DNA of 64,000 nucleotides from Pseudomonas sp. P8_241 (GTDB taxonomy: Bacteria > Pseudomonadota > Gammaproteobacteria > Pseudomonadales > Pseudomonadaceae): assembly GCF_034008315.1 (NCBI RefSeq), contig NZ_CP125377.1:3050001-3114000 (forward strand), read 5' to 3'. Of this stretch, positions 62,253 to 64,000 are shown one piece after another. Positions within the stretch are counted from its first letter, which is position 1, and every line of letters starts with the position of its first letter. Made by a program: the position numbers and the translations under genes. The notes beneath the pieces are model-generated. The model had not been told where the DNA came from, did not search any database, and saw only the letters and a list, made by a program, of their open reading frames with translations.

Positions 62253-63497
62253 ATGCGCTATTCAGCCTTGACCCAACGAATCGCGGGAGAAGGAGCGGCG
62301 GCCTGGCAGATTCATGATCGAGCGCTGGAGCTGCGCGAGCAGGGGGCCGATGTCCTGCTGCTCTCGATCGGCGATCCAGACTTCGAGACACCCAAACCCA
62401 TTGTTCAGGCCGCGATCGCCAGTCTGCTGGCTGGCGACACTCATTACCCCGAAGTACGGGGCAATCGAGGGTTGCGTAACAGCATCGCCCGTCAACATCG
62501 CCAGCGCAGCGGTCAACCCGTCGATGCAGACCATGTCATCGTCTTTCCGGGTGCGCAGTGCGCCGTGTACTCGGTCGCACAATGCCTGCTGGACCCGTGC
62601 GATGAAGTGATCATCGCCGAGCCCATGTATGTGACCTACGAAGGCGTGATCGGCGCGTGTGCAGCCAAACTGGTGTCGGTGCCCGTTCGTTCGGCAAACG
62701 GGTTTCGCGTGGATCCGGCCGATGTCGCCGCTCGGATCACACCGAAGACTCGAGCCATTTTACTCAACAGTCCGAACAATCCTTCCGGCGCCAGCCTGTC
62801 GCTCCCCATCTGGCAAGCGCTGGCTGCGCTGTGCATTCGTCATGATCTGTGGCTGATCAGTGACGAGGTCTATAGCGATCTGTTGTACGAGGGTAAGCAC
62901 ATCAGCCCGGCCAGTCTGCCGGGCATGGCCGAGCGCACTGTGACGATCAACAGTCTTTCCAAATCCCATGCCATGAGTGGATGGCGGGTGGGATGGGTGA
63001 TCGGCCCCAAACCCATGGCCGAACACCTGGTGAATCTGTCGCTGTCGATGCTGTTCGGGATTCCGGACTTCGTGCAGAACGCTGCGCAATTGGCGCTGGA
63101 TCAAGACCTGCCGGAAGTCGCCTGCATGCGTGAGGAGTATCGCCAGCGGCGCGACCTGGTGTGCGCAAGTCTGAGCCTGTGTCCGAGCCTCAGGCCTGTT
63201 CGGCCCGATGGCGGGATGTTCGTGATGGTCGATGTACGAAAGACCGGATTGTCCGCCCAGCACTTCGCCGAGCGGCTGCTCGAAGGGTATGGCGTGTCGG
63301 TACTGGCGGGCGAAGCGTTCGGCCCGAGTGCGGCGGGTTACATCCGCATCGGCCTGGTGGTGGATCAAACCAGGCTGGCGGATGCCTGTCGACGCATGGC
63401 GTTGTGTGCGGCGGATTTGCTGATATCGGGGATAACACAGTCTTCTGGCGCCACTCATCGCGATTGCACGAGCAAGCTTGCCAGCGATGGTCGTTAA
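62253..63497 (+). CDS. PLP-dependent aminotransferase, class I/II
   Basis: 414 residues, GGAGAA before the ATG. Fold-type I features: cofactor-binding GNRGLRNSIARQH and NSPNNPSG, Asp in LWLISDEVYSDL, and the Schiff-base lysine in TINSLSKSHAMSGWRVGWVI. The C-terminal conserved arginine lies in GYIRIGLVVD. The last 20 residues or so are encoded inside a REP doublet and look unlike family C-termini. Substrate not clear; alanine, serine or glyoxylate would fit the neighbours. Confidence 0.9.
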   Translation: MRYSALTQRIAGEGAAAWQIHDRALELREQGADVLLLSIGDPDFETPKPIVQAAIASLLAGDTHYPEVRGNRGLRNSIARQHRQRSGQPVDADHVIVFPGAQCAVYSVAQCLLDPCDEVIIAEPMYVTYEGVIGACAAKLVSVPVRSANGFRVDPADVAARITPKTRAILLNSPNNPSGASLSLPIWQALAALCIRHDLWLISDEVYSDLLYEGKHISPASLPGMAERTVTINSLSKSHAMSGWRVGWVIGPKPMAEHLVNLSLSMLFGIPDFVQNAAQLALDQDLPEVACMREEYRQRRDLVCASLSLCPSLRPVRPDGGMFVMVDVRKTGLSAQHFAERLLEGYGVSVLAGEAFGPSAAGYIRIGLVVDQTRLADACRRMALCAADLLISGITQSSGATHRDCTSKLASDGR

Positions 63498-63546
63498 CGA
63501 CACCGCGTGCATGCTGGATAAACCCGGCGCTGGCAAGTCCATCGTC
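63471..63546. repeat. REP-like doublet overlapping the aminotransferase end
   Basis: CTTGCCAGCGATGG and inverted CGCTGGCAAG (perfect 10 bases) around a 40-base spacer; supplies the last codons and TAA of the gene. Confidence 0.7.
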
Positions 63547-63604
63547 GCACGCCGCCCGGAACAGGCTCGCTCGCACAATGGTTTGCCCGCGAACGATCAG
63601 GTTC

Positions 63605-64000
63605 TCAAGCTTTCCACGCCCTGGCATTCACCAGATTCACCGGCCGCTCACCCGCCAGCGCCGCCAACAGGTTATCTACCGCACACTTGGCCATGGCTTC
63701 ACGTGTTTCATGGGTTGCAGAGCCGATGTGCGGCGTCGCCACCACGTTGTTCAGCCGCAACAACGGCGAATCAGGATTGAGTGGCTCACGTTCGAAAACA
63801 TCCAGCCCCGCCGCACGAATCTGACCCGTGCTCAAGGCATCGATCAACGCTGCTTCATTGACCACCTTGCCTCGGGAAATGTTGATGAAAATGCTGTCGG
63901 GCCGCATTAGCGCGAACTCTTTGGCACCGATCAGGCCTTCGGTTTCGGCGGTTAACGGCAACGTCAGGCATATGAAATCCGCTTGCTGCAACAGCTCGGT
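63605..64000 (-). CDS. 2-hydroxyacid dehydrogenase, N-terminus outside window
   Basis: The C-terminal 131 or so residues of a D-2-hydroxyacid dehydrogenase, entering from beyond 64000. NAD-domain features: [49 protein letters not shown] with the active-site Glu, and [15 protein letters not shown] with the active-site His. It resembles glyoxylate/hydroxypyruvate reductase (GhrB) and 2-ketogluconate reductase. Hydroxypyruvate reduction to glycerate would feed the glycerate kinase nearby. Confidence 0.88.
   Translation of the reverse strand, partial: TELLQQADFICLTLPLTAETEGLIGAKEFALMRPDSIFINISRGKVVNEAALIDALSTGQIRAAGLDVFEREPLNPDSPLLRLNNVVATPHIGSATHETREAMAKCAVDNLLAALAGERPVNLVNARAWKA

Overview
The window reads as the chromosome of a Pseudomonas of the fluorescens type. 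Pointers are an MvaT-family H-NS-like regulator, repeated REP doublets of the Pseudomonas kind, an adjacent ahpC and ahpF, hpd, gor, galU, a Mod molybdate transporter, and high-GC coding with frequent GTG and TTG starts. No plasmid or phage replication module is present. All assignments are by reading the sequence and knowledge of families; no search was run.

Layout. 1-2.3 kb: an aromatic-type catabolic pair (VOC dioxygenase-like protein and fumarylacetoacetate-hydrolase-family protein) divergent from a GntR/FCD regulator. 2.6-3.1 kb: tRNA-Cys and tRNA-Leu, each with a terminator. 3.1-4.9 kb: a heavily eroded prophage scar beside tRNA-Leu (integrase C-terminus, tail gpU-like fragment, dam methylase interrupted by an IS30-like end, an mvaT-like relic). 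5-22 kb: accessory DNA with small lipoproteins, a three-gene operon of two LssY_C-type lipoproteins and a lipoprotein alpha/beta hydrolase, a universal stress protein, an OafA-type acyltransferase, a lytic-transglycosylase lipoprotein, a TetR/NmrA divergent pair with two candidate operators, and several small Pseudomonas-type ORFs. 21.6-34 kb: topoisomerase IB, modABC with a ModE-like operator, nitronate monooxygenase, acuI, an alkylation-repair cluster (PF09859-type oxygenase, alkB, ada) with the same operator-like sequence placed twice, small proteins and galU.

34.4-44.6 kb is the most striking part: a VasX-like type VI effector gene of the BTH_I2691 family, broken by a one-base loss in a G tract, followed by six tandem units. 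Each unit carries a copy of the effector's last codons and a membrane protein gene of the DUF6708 type, which I infer to be immunity. The six copies share a near-identical core but carry two exchangeable variable segments, so the cluster looks like a recombining immunity array. A terminator closes it.

44.7-64 kb returns to core genes: gor, a KfrA-like coiled-coil protein, a tyrosine recombinase, ahpC and ahpF, gloA, a DUF4946 protein, mvaT, an EAL phosphodiesterase, hpd, rarD, an aldo/keto reductase, and a sugar-acid block (ACS-family MFS transporter, CdaR-type regulator, glycerate kinase, aminotransferase, 2-hydroxyacid dehydrogenase) studded with REP doublets, two of which supply the stop codon of the gene before them.
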